A stretch of 64,000 bases of DNA from Tenacibaculum sp. M341 (GTDB lineage Bacteria; Bacteroidota; Bacteroidia; Flavobacteriales; Flavobacteriaceae), in contig NZ_SJXJ01000022.1 of assembly GCF_004337695.1 (NCBI RefSeq), forward strand, positions 1-64,000. The letters run 5' to 3'. Shown here piece by piece: positions 24,088 to 33,463 of this stretch. The notes below the pieces were generated by a model. It made no database searches, was not told the DNA's origin, and saw only the letters and a program-made list of their open reading frames with translations. How positions within the stretch are numbered: the first letter of the stretch is position 1; each line of letters opens with the position of its first letter. Position numbers and translations under genes: made by a program.

Positions 24088-24816
24088 ATGCCCTTAAAAA
24101 CAAAAGCAAACCTTCATATTTCGTGCGAAAACTGTGAAAACACATCCTGCCTTATCAATCGTAATAAAGCTGCTTTACAAGACGCTAATTTTTTTGAAAA
24201 TAAAAATACTATTCGATGTAAAAAAGGACAACAGTTTATTATTGAAGGTGCTCCTGTTAACGGGTTGTTTTTTATTTTAAAAGGAAAAGTAAAAGTCTTA
24301 AGAACAGGAATTAACGGAAGAGAACAAATAGTACGTTTTGCAAAAGAAGGTGAAATTATTGGACATCGTGGATTTGGAACTGAAGAATACTATTCAATTG
24401 GAGCTTCAGCTTTAGAAGACACCATACTTTGCTATTTTTCAAAAGACATCTTACAAAAAGTATTACATGAAAATCCTTTATTCACTTATGACCTGATGCT
24501 TTTTTATGCTGAAGAATTAAATGCTAGCGAAGCGAAAGTCAAAACGTTATCTCAAATGACTGTTAGAGAACGTGTAATCGATACCTTATTATATATAAAT
24601 CGAAAATTCGGAAACACCAACGATTTCCTTAAATTAACTTTAAGCAGAAAAGAATATGCAGATTATGCTGGCACTACTGAAGAACAAGTAATTAGAATGA
24701 TTTCTGCACTCAAAAAAGAAAATTTAATTATTGCCAAGGGCAAAAAAATCGGAATACCTGATATTGAACTACTTAAAAAAGAAATAAGCGAACACAATTT
24801 TTACTTAGATACGTAA
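24088..24816 (+). CDS. FNR-type Crp/Fnr regulator with four conserved cysteines
   Basis: A 242-aa transcription factor. Cys13, Cys16 and Cys21 (C-x2-C-x4-C) at the N-terminus and Cys115 in DTILCYFSKD fall where E. coli FNR has its [4Fe-4S] ligands (20, 23, 29, 122), so it probably senses oxygen or NO. The cyclic-nucleotide-like barrel covers about 45-120, a long helix 130-155 follows, and the helix-turn-helix ends GTTEEQVIRMISALKKE. In the recognition helix Glu199 and Arg203 match FNR Glu209 and Arg213, but FNR Ser212 is Ile202. It sits divergent from moeA and upstream of nrtA, with a terminator after it. Confidence 0.9.
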   Translation: MPLKTKANLHISCENCENTSCLINRNKAALQDANFFENKNTIRCKKGQQFIIEGAPVNGLFFILKGKVKVLRTGINGREQIVRFAKEGEIIGHRGFGTEEYYSIGASALEDTILCYFSKDILQKVLHENPLFTYDLMLFYAEELNASEAKVKTLSQMTVRERVIDTLLYINRKFGNTNDFLKLTLSRKEYADYAGTTEEQVIRMISALKKENLIIAKGKKIGIPDIELLKKEISEHNFYLDT

Positions 24817-24851
24817 AAACAAGAACACCTCACAACCAGTAATTTAAAAAC

Positions 24852-24875
24852 AAAACCTGCTAAAAAGCAGGTTTT
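24852..24875 (+). terminator. Terminator after the FNR-type regulator
   Basis: AAAACCTGCT, four A, then AGCAGGTTTT forms a 10-bp stem ending in T. It separates the regulator transcript from nrtA. Confidence 0.8.
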
Positions 24876-24937
24876 CTTGTGTTTTAAAAAGATAATTTTA
24901 CACGCTCTTTCTCATAAGCTTATTTTAAAACTACGTA

Positions 24938-24945
24938 TATATTTG
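24938..24945 (+). promoter_or_regulatory. -7 element of the nrt operon
   Basis: TATATTTG matches TAnnTTTG exactly, 44 nt before the nrtA ATG. The TAmGTA box lies 8 nt downstream of it, close to the likely start of transcription. No clear -33 element. Confidence 0.5.
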
Positions 24946-24952
24946 CTAAAAA

Positions 24953-24968
24953 TAAGTATCAATACGTA
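24953..24968. promoter_or_regulatory. Candidate FNR-type operator before nrtA
   Basis: TAAGTATCAATACGTA shares the 16-bp form of the other two boxes. Because it lies downstream of the best -7 match, it would act by blocking unless another promoter is used. Confidence 0.6.
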
Positions 24969-24988
24969 TTTAATCTAAAAATAAAACA

Positions 24989-26389
24989 ATGAGAACGCTA
25001 CTAAAAAACTCTATCTGGTTTTTATCATTAGCCATGCTGCTAATAGCTTGCGGGGGCAAAGACAAAAAACCTGAAAATAAAGAGGTTATTACAGAAACTA
25101 AAACAGAAAAAGTATCAAAAACTAAAAAACTAGCAATTGAAAAACCTCAATTGACTTTTGGTTTTATAAAACTAACCGACATGGCTCCTTTAGCAATTGC
25201 CAAGGAAAAAGGTTTTTTTAAAGATGAAGGTCTATTTGTTTCTGTTGAGGCGCAGTCGAATTGGAAAAACGTATTAGATCGTGTAATTGACGGACAACTT
25301 GATGGTTCACACATGTTAGCCGGTCAACCAATTGCTGCTGGCGCTGGATTTGGAAGACAAGCAGAATTAGTAACTACTTTTTCTATGGATTTAAATGGAA
25401 ATGGTATCACTGTATCTAATGATGTATGGTCTAAAATGAAACCTCATGTACCTAAAGGTGAAGACGGAAAACCAATACACCCTATAAAAGCAGATGCTTT
25501 AAAACCTGTAATTTCTTCTTATAAAGGAGAAGGTAAAGCATTTAAAATGGGAATGGTTTTCCCTGTATCTACTCATAATTATGAAATACGTTATTGGTTA
25601 GCTGCTGCAGGTATTCACCCAGGAATGTACACTAAAGACAATACTCAAGGACAAATTGATGCAGAAGTTTTATTATCTGTTACCCCACCACCTCAAATGC
25701 CTAAAACATTAGCTTCAGGTACTATCTTCGGATATTGTGTAGGTGAACCATGGAATCAACAAGCAGTATTTAAAGGTATTGGAGTTCCAGTAACCACTAA
25801 CTATGATATCTGGAAAAACAACCCTGAAAAAGTATTCGTGATGACTAAAAAGTTTATTGATGAAAATCCGAATACAGCTATTGCAGTTACCAAAGCCTTA
25901 ATTAGAGCTGGTAAATGGTTAGATGAACCTTCAAATAGAGCTGAAGCTGTAAAAATATTATCACAATCACAATATGTAGGTGCTGATGAAATTGTATTAG
26001 CAAACTCTATGACTGGTACTTTTGAATTTGAAAAGGGAGATAAAAGAGAAATGCCTGATTTTAATGTATTCTATAAATATCATGCTACTTATCCTTTTTA
26101 TTCAGATGGTATTTGGTTTTTAACTCAAATGCGTCGTTGGGGTCAAATCACAGAAACAAAACCTGCTAACTGGTATCCTGAAACTATCAAAAAGATTTAT
26201 CGTCCAGATATCTGGAAAAAAGCAGCTACTTTATTAGTAGAGGAAGGACAGATTCCTGCTTCAGATATCCCTGAAACAGATGGTTACAAACCAGCTACTA
26301 CCGATTTTATTGATGGTAAAAAGTACGACGCAAAAGATCCTATTTCATATATCAACAGCTTTTCTATTGGTAATAAAGAAAAGAAATAA
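24989..26389 (+). CDS. nrtA: Nitrate ABC transporter substrate-binding lipoprotein NrtA
   Basis: Binds nitrate (or nitrite) in the periplasm for import. The lipobox LLIACGG gives a membrane-anchored protein with a Lys/Glu-rich linker up to residue 50, as in cyanobacterial NrtA. The binding fold begins [28 protein letters not shown] and contains [38 protein letters not shown] and [14 protein letters not shown], the features of the NrtA/CmpA family. First gene of nrtABCD plus porin. Bicarbonate specificity (CmpA) is unlikely beside a nitrate reductase. Confidence 0.93.
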   Translation: MRTLLKNSIWFLSLAMLLIACGGKDKKPENKEVITETKTEKVSKTKKLAIEKPQLTFGFIKLTDMAPLAIAKEKGFFKDEGLFVSVEAQSNWKNVLDRVIDGQLDGSHMLAGQPIAAGAGFGRQAELVTTFSMDLNGNGITVSNDVWSKMKPHVPKGEDGKPIHPIKADALKPVISSYKGEGKAFKMGMVFPVSTHNYEIRYWLAAAGIHPGMYTKDNTQGQIDAEVLLSVTPPPQMPKTLASGTIFGYCVGEPWNQQAVFKGIGVPVTTNYDIWKNNPEKVFVMTKKFIDENPNTAIAVTKALIRAGKWLDEPSNRAEAVKILSQSQYVGADEIVLANSMTGTFEFEKGDKREMPDFNVFYKYHATYPFYSDGIWFLTQMRRWGQITETKPANWYPETIKKIYRPDIWKKAATLLVEEGQIPASDIPETDGYKPATTDFIDGKKYDAKDPISYINSFSIGNKEKK

Positions 26390-26467
26390 ATGAAAATTGA
26401 AAGTTTTATAGCTTACACCTTTAAAAGCTACACCTAAAAAATATAAACCTAATAAAAGTTCAATATC

Positions 26468-27616
26468 ATGAAGCAAAGTATAACAGTAAGTAAAACAGCA
26501 GAAGCTAAATGGTTAGAAATCGTTAGAAACATAGCTTCTAAAATAAGCATCAAAAAACCAAGTTTTTCATTTGAGGCTATCTTTAAAAAGATAATTGTAC
26601 CTGTATTATCAATAGCAACATTTATTGGTATTTGGTATTTAAGTGCAGAGGCTTTACGTCAGAGAGAAATTAACTATAGAGTCGAAAAGGCACTTGCTGA
26701 CCAAGGAGTTGCGGCTGCTGATGCTTTGAAAGCTTGTTTTGCAGCTAATGAATCAAGCTGTCAAACAAATACTTTGCCTTCACCAAGTATGGTATGGGCT
26801 TCTTTAATAACTTTAGTAAACGATTACTACATTATTAAACAAGATAAAAAAGATTTTTACGAAAGTGTAGCATCTACCAATGAAGGCATCAAACAATTTA
26901 ACATTGATAACGCTGATAAAATTAGCGAAGGTTTAGTAGCCAAAAAGAAATTGATCGTTTACACTGGTAGAGCTTCTTTTGTAGAAATTATTGGAACAAG
27001 TTTAAAAACAGTTTTTGCTGGTTTTCTATTAGCACTATTTATTGCTGTGCCAATAGGAATTGTAATTGGACTAAGCGATAAATTAAGAAATGCATTCAAC
27101 TGGTTTATTCAAATATTTAAACCTGTATCTCCAGTAGTTTGGTACTTACTTGTGTTTATGATTGTAAAAACAATTTTATTAGGATCAAGCAAAGACAACT
27201 CTTTTATAATTTCTTTTATCAGTGTAGGTTTATGTGCTATGTGGGCTACTTTAGTAAATACTGCCATGGGAGTTTCTACTGTTGATAAAGACTACATAAA
27301 TGTAGCTAAAGTTTTAAAGCTTGGTGCATTACAAAAAGTTTTCAAAGTAGTGCTTCCTTCATCTTTACCTTTAATATTTACAGGTTTACGTATTACATTA
27401 TCGGTAGCTTGGATGGTATTAATTGCTATTGAATTATTAGCTCAAAGTCCTGGTTTAGGTTTATTTGTTTGGGAAGAATTTCAAAATGGAGCCAACGATT
27501 CTAATTCTAAAATTATTGTAGCCATGTTTGTTATAGGTATTATCGGATTCTTATTAGACAGAATTATGTTAACAATCCAAAACATGGTGTCTTTTAACAA
27601 AAACGAAGGAATTTAA
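26468..27616 (+). CDS. nrtB: Nitrate ABC transporter permease NrtB with large insertion
   Basis: The membrane channel of the nitrate importer. The C-terminal part has the usual helices and the EAA loop (AKVLKLGALQKVFKVVLPSSLPLIFTGLRITLSVAWMVLIAIELL). At 382 aa it is about 100 longer than typical NrtB, because about 110 residues stand between the first membrane helix (VPVLSIATFIGIWYLSA) and the core. This insert includes a cysteine pair (ACFAANESSC) and likely lies in the periplasm. Followed by nrtC after 61 nt. Confidence 0.92.
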   Translation: MKQSITVSKTAEAKWLEIVRNIASKISIKKPSFSFEAIFKKIIVPVLSIATFIGIWYLSAEALRQREINYRVEKALADQGVAAADALKACFAANESSCQTNTLPSPSMVWASLITLVNDYYIIKQDKKDFYESVASTNEGIKQFNIDNADKISEGLVAKKKLIVYTGRASFVEIIGTSLKTVFAGFLLALFIAVPIGIVIGLSDKLRNAFNWFIQIFKPVSPVVWYLLVFMIVKTILLGSSKDNSFIISFISVGLCAMWATLVNTAMGVSTVDKDYINVAKVLKLGALQKVFKVVLPSSLPLIFTGLRITLSVAWMVLIAIELLAQSPGLGLFVWEEFQNGANDSNSKIIVAMFVIGIIGFLLDRIMLTIQNMVSFNKNEGI

Positions 27617-27677
27617 AAATAAGGTAAAACCCTGTTTTTTAACAAAAAAAGATTTATAACTTTAAATTAAGACACCA

Positions 27678-28520
27678 ATGGCATATCTAGAATTAAAAAA
27701 TATACACAAAACTTACGGACAAGGCGCTAATGCAACCGAAGTACTTTCTAACATCAACTTATCTATTGAAGAAGGTGAATTTGTTGCCATTGTTGGATTT
27801 ACTGGTAGCGGAAAAACTACTTTAGTTAATTTAATAAACGGACTTTTAGAACCTACAAAAGGAGAAGTATTATTTAAAGGAGAACCTGTTAAAGGAACTA
27901 GTCATGATCGTGGTGTAATATTTCAAAACTACTCATTATTACCTTGGTTAACAGTAGAACAAAATGTATTAATGGCAGTTAAAGAAGCCTTTCCTAAAAG
28001 AGAAAAAGCTGTTTGGAAACGTAAATCAGCATATTATATTGAAATGGTAGGTTTAACTCCTGCTATCAACAAATTACCTAAAGAATTATCTGGAGGAATG
28101 CGCCAACGTGTAGCTGTAGCTCGTGCTTTAGCTATGAAACCTGATATGATTATTATGGACGAACCTTTAGGTGCCTTAGATGCATTGACTAGAGGAAACC
28201 TACAAGATCAAATTTTAAACATTTGGGAAAAAGATAAAAGAACTGCCTTATTAATTACGAATGATGTGGATGAGGGAATTTATATGGCTGATAAAATTAT
28301 TCCTTTACGCCCTGGACCAAATGCAACATTAGGACCTGTTTTTAACATTGATATTGAACGCCCTAGAGATAAAACAGCATTAAATGACAATCCTGTTTAC
28401 AAAAAGACTCGTAATGCCATTATTGAATATTTAATGGATATTGGAAATGAGCGTAAATCTAAAAACCAAGAAACTTACATTTTACCAGATTTAGCGCCTA
28501 AAAGTTTTATTTCAGCATAA
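27678..28520 (+). CDS. nrtC: Nitrate ABC transporter ATPase NrtC-like, with altered H-loop
   Basis: One of two ATP-binding subunits. Walker A is GFTGSGKTT, signature LSGGMRQRV, Walker B IIMDEPLGALD. The switch histidine that normally stands in THDVDE is Asn (LLITNDVDEG), so one ATP site is probably weak. There is no NrtA-like C-terminal domain as in cyanobacterial NrtC; the protein stops at 280 aa. It heads the pair with NrtD after a 10- to 16-nt gap. Confidence 0.9.
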   Translation: MAYLELKNIHKTYGQGANATEVLSNINLSIEEGEFVAIVGFTGSGKTTLVNLINGLLEPTKGEVLFKGEPVKGTSHDRGVIFQNYSLLPWLTVEQNVLMAVKEAFPKREKAVWKRKSAYYIEMVGLTPAINKLPKELSGGMRQRVAVARALAMKPDMIIMDEPLGALDALTRGNLQDQILNIWEKDKRTALLITNDVDEGIYMADKIIPLRPGPNATLGPVFNIDIERPRDKTALNDNPVYKKTRNAIIEYLMDIGNERKSKNQETYILPDLAPKSFISA

Positions 28521-28536
28521 TTAAAGAGAATTGAAG

Positions 28537-29361
28537 ATGAGTACACAAGTATTAGAAAAAAACACAAGTATTATCACTGAAGTGAATGCTACTAAGGATA
28601 TTATGTTGGATTTAAAAAACTTAAAAAAAGTATATCCAACTCCTAAAGGAGATTATGTTGTACTGGAAGACTTGAATTTACAAATTATGAAAGAAGAATT
28701 TGTAACAATTATTGGTCATTCTGGTTGTGGAAAAACAACAATGCTTTCAATGATTGCAGGATTGAATGAAATTACAGGAGGTCATATATCTGTACTAGGG
28801 AAACCGATTAAAGGTCCTGGACCAGACAGAGGCGTTATTTTTCAAGCTCCAAGTTTAATGCCTTGGATGACTTCACTTCAAAATGTTTTGCTAGGTGTAA
28901 ATCAAGTATTTCCACATGCAACAAAAGCACAACGAAAAGATATTGCTAAATATTACTTACAAAAAGTTGGGTTAGAAAATTCTTTTAACAAAAGAGCCAG
29001 CGAATTATCTCAAGGAATGCAACAAAGAGTAGGAATTGCAAGAGCATTTGCTATAAAACCAAAAGTATTACTACTTGACGAACCTTTTGGAATGTTAGAT
29101 TCTTTAACTAGAGGAGAATTACAAGACATACTTATTGAGATTTGGAATAAAGAAAAAATTACCGCAGTTATGATTACTCACGACGTTGATGAAGCTATCT
29201 TTTTAGCAGACAGAGTAGTAATGATGACTAGTGGACCAAAAGCTAAAATTGGTGATGTACTTAACATCAACTTTGAAAGACCTAGAACTAGAAAAACCGT
29301 TTTAGAACATGATAAATACTATGAATACAGAAAACACCTAATAGACTTTTTAGAACATTAA
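28537..29361 (+). CDS. nrtD: Nitrate ABC transporter ATPase NrtD
   Basis: The second ATP-binding subunit, with all motifs intact: GHSGCGKTT, LSQGMQQRV, LLLDEPFGMLD and the switch histidine in MITHDVDEA. The ATG at 28537 is preferred over a TTG two codons earlier. About 25 extra residues precede the ABC domain. Likely pairs with the NrtC-like subunit as a heterodimer with one canonical and one altered site. The porin gene follows after 11 nt. Confidence 0.92.
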   Translation: MSTQVLEKNTSIITEVNATKDIMLDLKNLKKVYPTPKGDYVVLEDLNLQIMKEEFVTIIGHSGCGKTTMLSMIAGLNEITGGHISVLGKPIKGPGPDRGVIFQAPSLMPWMTSLQNVLLGVNQVFPHATKAQRKDIAKYYLQKVGLENSFNKRASELSQGMQQRVGIARAFAIKPKVLLLDEPFGMLDSLTRGELQDILIEIWNKEKITAVMITHDVDEAIFLADRVVMMTSGPKAKIGDVLNINFERPRTRKTVLEHDKYYEYRKHLIDFLEH

Positions 29362-29372
29362 ACACTACAAAT

Positions 29373-30668
29373 ATGAAAAAAATGACAACAAAGAATGTTT
29401 TTTTAATACTGCTTTTTATGGTGGTTACCACCGTAAATGCTCAGTTTACATTAAGTGGTGAGTTTAGACCTCGTACTGAATTTCGTAATGGATTTGGAAG
29501 TATTATTCCTGAAGACGCAGACCCTGGACTAGCTACCTCTACAAGAATACGTTTAAATGCTGGTTATAAAACAGATGCTTACAAGTTTTTTGTAAGTTTT
29601 CAAGACGTACTTGTTTGGGGAGAAAATCGACAAATTTTACCTAATGATCAAAATAATTCTTTTGCTGTTTTTCAAGCTTGGGCTGAAGTTGATTTCGGTG
29701 ATGGTTTTTCTGCTAAATTAGGTAGACAAGTATTATCTTATGATGATCAGCGTATTTTAGGTGGATTAGACTGGGCACAACAAGGTAGAAATCATGATGC
29801 TGGTTTAATTAAATATAGAAAAGGGAAATTTGCCGCTGATTTAGCTTTGGCTTTTAATCAAGATTTTGAAAACCCAGGCGGTTTTGTATCTGTAGGTAAC
29901 GATTTTAACACCTCTGGCTTTTTCACTTATAAAACAATGCAAATGTTGCATTTACACCAAAGTTGGGATACTTTTTCTGGAAGTTTATTATTTATGAACA
30001 ATGGTTTTGAAAATCATAGTATTGGACTTGGAGAAACAGTAAACTTACAAACATTTGGTACACATTTAAAATATAAATCAGGTAAATTCGGAGCTGCTTT
30101 AAACGGATATTTACAAACGGGTAGAGCTATTTATGGTACTAGCTATAAAGATGTTGAAAGCGCTTATTTACTTGGATTAGACGCTACTTACAAGGCTTCA
30201 GATAAAATTACTGTAGGTGCTGGTGCAGAATTAATTAGTGGAAACAGCTCTACTGATGCAGATGCTACTTCTGCTTTCTTCCCATTATACGGAACAAATC
30301 ATAAGTTTAATGGATTTATGGATTATTTCTATGTTGGTAACCATGCTAATTCTGTAGGTTTATTTGATATTCATGTAAGTTCAAATTTTAAACTTGGAGC
30401 TAAATCAAATTTAATGGTAAAAGTTTTAAACTTTAATGCTGATCAAGATTTACCAAGCGGAGAATCATCTTTAGGAACTGAAGTAGATTTAGTTTTCAAG
30501 CAAGGTTTTAAAGGTTTTGCTTTAGTTGCTGGTTATTCTCATATGTTTGCTTCAGATGGTATGTATGAACTAAAAGGTGTGCCAGAAGTTAATGCTGCTG
30601 GAATGCAAAATTGGATTTGGGGTATGTTAGTATTTAAACCTAAGTTTTTAAATGGTACCAAAAAATAA
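29373..30668 (+). CDS. Outer-membrane porin (alginate-export family) of the nitrate operon
   Basis: Signal peptide to about residue 24 (VVTTVNAQ), then a beta-barrel of roughly 400 residues starting FTLSGEFRPRTEFRNGF and including LGRQVLSYDDQRILGGLDW, the hallmark of the alginate-export/AlgE-like porins. In flavobacteria such barrels often stand beside nitrate transport genes. Position directly after nrtD suggests it lets nitrate through the outer membrane. The terminator after it ends the operon. Confidence 0.88.
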   Translation: MKKMTTKNVFLILLFMVVTTVNAQFTLSGEFRPRTEFRNGFGSIIPEDADPGLATSTRIRLNAGYKTDAYKFFVSFQDVLVWGENRQILPNDQNNSFAVFQAWAEVDFGDGFSAKLGRQVLSYDDQRILGGLDWAQQGRNHDAGLIKYRKGKFAADLALAFNQDFENPGGFVSVGNDFNTSGFFTYKTMQMLHLHQSWDTFSGSLLFMNNGFENHSIGLGETVNLQTFGTHLKYKSGKFGAALNGYLQTGRAIYGTSYKDVESAYLLGLDATYKASDKITVGAGAELISGNSSTDADATSAFFPLYGTNHKFNGFMDYFYVGNHANSVGLFDIHVSSNFKLGAKSNLMVKVLNFNADQDLPSGESSLGTEVDLVFKQGFKGFALVAGYSHMFASDGMYELKGVPEVNAAGMQNWIWGMLVFKPKFLNGTKK

Positions 30669-30727
30669 ATAAGCATTGTTATTGAGCATAAATTATATTT
30701 TTATGTCTAGTTTATATTTTTTAGGAG

Positions 30728-30756
30728 CCCTACAGTTTTTTAACCTGTAGGGTTTT
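30728..30756 (+). terminator. Terminator of the nrt operon
   Basis: CCCTACAG and CTGTAGGG form an 8-bp stem around nine nt and are followed by TTTTACTTTT. It lies 60 nt after the porin stop. Confidence 0.75.
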
Positions 30757-30815
30757 ACTTTTACTGTATATAATTAGTTTTATTTGTAAATTGTATCGTT
30801 TTTAAATTCTTTCTC

Positions 30816-31205
30816 ATGAAAAAAGGTAAAGTAACTGGTATTGGCGGTGTATTTTTTAAAACTGAAAATGTAAATGTTACTAAAGAATGGTATCAAAAAC
30901 ATTTAGGATTTAATACTGATGATTGGGGCTGTACTTTTTGGTGGAAAGACAATGAAAACAATAAGGCTTCAACACAATGGAGTCTCTTTAAAAAAGACAC
31001 CAATCACTTTCTTCCTTCTAAAAAAGACTTTATGATTAATTATAGAGTTGAACATTTAACAGAATTACTAGAAGAATTAAAAAATGAAGGAGTTACTATT
31101 ATCGGAGAGATAGAAGAATACAGCTACGGAAAGTTTGCTTGGATTGTTGATTTAGACGGTAATAAAATAGAACTTTGGGAACCTGTTGATGAAGCTTTCT
31201 TATAA
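30816..31205 (+). CDS. Glyoxalase/VOC-family protein, 129 aa
   Basis: A single vicinal-oxygen-chelate domain: GIGGVFFKTENVNVTKEWYQKHLGF at the start and a C-terminal GKFAWIVDLDGNKIELWEP, the characteristic D-P/L-x-G-N-x-x-E-L-W-x-P ending. The family includes glyoxalase I, dioxygenases and resistance proteins; the substrate cannot be told. Its end overlaps the convergent helical-repeat gene by 6 nt. Confidence 0.88.
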   Translation: MKKGKVTGIGGVFFKTENVNVTKEWYQKHLGFNTDDWGCTFWWKDNENNKASTQWSLFKKDTNHFLPSKKDFMINYRVEHLTELLEELKNEGVTIIGEIEEYSYGKFAWIVDLDGNKIELWEPVDEAFL

Positions 31206-32705
31206 TTTTTTAGCCATTTCTATCAAATCTAAAGTAACATTATAAACTGGTTTATTTATCATTTTACTCTTTAACCAAGCATAAAAACTCATTACAAAAA
31301 TATCTTCCTCTTTTGCATCTATCCACTCAAAAGAGTTTTCTACTTTATTTAAAAAGGATTCCGAAGTAATTTCTTTTGGATTTTGATAATAAAGTACTGC
31401 ATATTTCAAAAATATCAACACACGCTCTTGTCCTATTTCTTTTAAATAAGAAGCATACTGTCTTTTAAATCGTAATAATCTACTTTCAAACAATTCCAAA
31501 TAATCCAGTTCTATTAACAACAATATCTCAATTAAACTTTTTTTAATCACCCATTCTTTACCCACTTTTTCTAGATACCAATTATCTGTATGATAAAGCT
31601 TAGACAATAGTGCATAAGACTTTTTAAATTCTTCTTTTTGAGAATAAAAAACTACTAAACTTAAATGTAAATCTAACACACCTACTAAATCATGATGCTT
31701 TTTTCTTAAAACAGATTCTAACCGTTCTATTGCTTCATCTTGACAATTTGTATAGTTCAGATTTAAAACATAAAGTAACTCATACTTTAACTTAAAAATT
31801 CGTTCATTCTTTCGCTTGTTTTTAGCTATTTCAGAATTCATTCTTTTCAAAAATTCCATAGATTTTTCAAACTGCTTAGTTCTAAAAAGCGTATTGGCAA
31901 TCATGTATAACACATGAATGTGATAAAACCTTTCCTTTTCTTTATTTGGATGCTCTTCTAACAACGCATACATTTCTAACATAAAAGATTCTATTTGAAT
32001 ATAATCTTTAGTTACAAAAGCAGAAATACTAGCAATAGTTAATAATTGATAAAACGATTTAAAAGAAAGTGTTTCATCAATACTAATTTGTTGTTGATGT
32101 AATATTTGCAACACGATTTTATGAAAATCTACCACCTCACCTTTATTACTTATTTGATGAAGTACCTTTCTTACCTTAGCATATACAATGTTTAACTCCT
32201 CTTCTAGTCTATGTAACTTTTGATTTGCTCTAAAATCGGCAATTAGTTCTTCTAAATCTTCTGCCTCATTAGCATACGAAAACTGAATTCTTAACTGATA
32301 AATTTCATTTAAATACGGATACAATTGATATTCACGAGCAATAGTGGCTGCCTTTTTTAATAGTTTAAACCCTGTAACAAATTGTTGCTGTTGCAAAAAG
32401 GAACGTGCTACTAAAATATATTTAATCACTTCTATCTTATCAGAACTCTCTTCTTCTAAGTTAGATGCTGCCAAAAAATCGATTAGAGATTCATACAGTC
32501 TTTTTCTGAGCGCATGATAAGCGTCTTTCTTTTTACTCGCATATAATTGACTACAAATTTCTTCTGATGACAATTCTCCTGCATAAATCAGCTTAAATAA
32601 TTGAATATTCTTAGCATCTGTTCGCCTATTTCTCTTATTTAAAAAATAGATAAACTTTGTATAATCATCCGTAGAAAAAGAAGAAATAACTGAATTTAAA
32701 CTCAT
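31200..32705 (-). CDS. Helical-repeat (TPR-like) protein of unknown function, 501 aa
   Basis: Nearly all alpha-helical, Leu/Lys-rich, with no signal peptide or membrane helix. Repeated helix pairs such as RSFLQQQQFVTGFKLLKKAATIAREYQLYPYLNEIYQLRI resemble tetratricopeptide arrays, and the N-terminus reads SVISSFSTDDYTKFIYFLNKRNRR. I know this type as a conserved but uncharacterised flavobacterial protein. It is transcribed away from the YiaA-like gene. Confidence 0.75.
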   Translation of the reverse strand: MSLNSVISSFSTDDYTKFIYFLNKRNRRTDAKNIQLFKLIYAGELSSEEICSQLYASKKKDAYHALRKRLYESLIDFLAASNLEEESSDKIEVIKYILVARSFLQQQQFVTGFKLLKKAATIAREYQLYPYLNEIYQLRIQFSYANEAEDLEELIADFRANQKLHRLEEELNIVYAKVRKVLHQISNKGEVVDFHKIVLQILHQQQISIDETLSFKSFYQLLTIASISAFVTKDYIQIESFMLEMYALLEEHPNKEKERFYHIHVLYMIANTLFRTKQFEKSMEFLKRMNSEIAKNKRKNERIFKLKYELLYVLNLNYTNCQDEAIERLESVLRKKHHDLVGVLDLHLSLVVFYSQKEEFKKSYALLSKLYHTDNWYLEKVGKEWVIKKSLIEILLLIELDYLELFESRLLRFKRQYASYLKEIGQERVLIFLKYAVLYYQNPKEITSESFLNKVENSFEWIDAKEEDIFVMSFYAWLKSKMINKPVYNVTLDLIEMAKKL

Positions 32706-32858
32706 TTTTAATCGTCAGTTTTAATTCAAATATATAAATAAAAACAATTTATTTTAAATCATAATTTATTTTTTAATCGTCAGTTTTTACAAAAACAAGT
32801 TTTCTATACTTCTTTATCATGTTACATTTTTGCAGTGTAATCATTCAAAACAAATATT

Positions 32859-33353
32859 ATGGATTATCAAACAACAGTTTCAAATAAAGAAGCAACTACA
32901 AAGAAAGAAAAGAAGAAAGAAAAAAAAGTATTCAATCAAAAACCTACAGGAGCTTTTATAGGAGCGTCTTGGGCTGCTTTAGGTGTTGGAACCATTTCTT
33001 ACTGTATTGGTTTATGGAATGCTACTATGCAATTAAATGAAAAAGGGTACTACTTTACCATACTTTTATTTGGTCTTTTTTCAGTTATTTCTGTACAAAA
33101 AGCGGTAAGAGATAAATTAGAAGGAATTGCAGTAACAGAAATGTATTACGGAATAAGTTGGGCTACAACTTTAATTTCAATATTGTTATTAATTATAGGT
33201 TTATGGAATGCCGATTTAGAATTAAATGAAAAAGGTTTCTACGGTATTTCTTTTATGTTAAGTATTTATGCAGCTATTGCAGTACAAAAAAACGTAAGAG
33301 ACATAGCATACATAAACAGAGGGGGAAACGAAAATGAAAAAGATTTGTTTTGA
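32859..33353 (+). CDS. YiaA/YiaB-type inner membrane protein, two YiaAB domains
   Basis: After a Lys-rich cytosolic N-terminus of about 32 residues come two copies of the two-helix YiaAB domain: FIGASWAALGVGTISYCIGLWNA with ISVQKAVRD, then YGISWATTLISILLLIIGLWNA with IAVQKNVRD. Each repeat has the family's GLWNA...LNEKGYY/F core. Function unknown, often in stress regulons. Followed by a terminator. Confidence 0.9.
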   Translation: MDYQTTVSNKEATTKKEKKKEKKVFNQKPTGAFIGASWAALGVGTISYCIGLWNATMQLNEKGYYFTILLFGLFSVISVQKAVRDKLEGIAVTEMYYGISWATTLISILLLIIGLWNADLELNEKGFYGISFMLSIYAAIAVQKNVRDIAYINRGGNENEKDLF

Positions 33354-33386
33354 TGAGCTAATTAGGTTACATAATTAGTTAGTAAT

Positions 33387-33412
33387 AACCCAACAATTTA
33401 CATTGTTGGGTT
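33387..33412 (+). terminator. Terminator after the YiaA-like gene
   Basis: AACCCAACAAT and ATTGTTGGGTT flank TTAC and are followed by a T-rich tract. Confidence 0.8.
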
Positions 33413-33463
33413 TACTTTTTATTTATTAAATTTGAGAGGTATCTAACTTAAAACCAACAAAAA

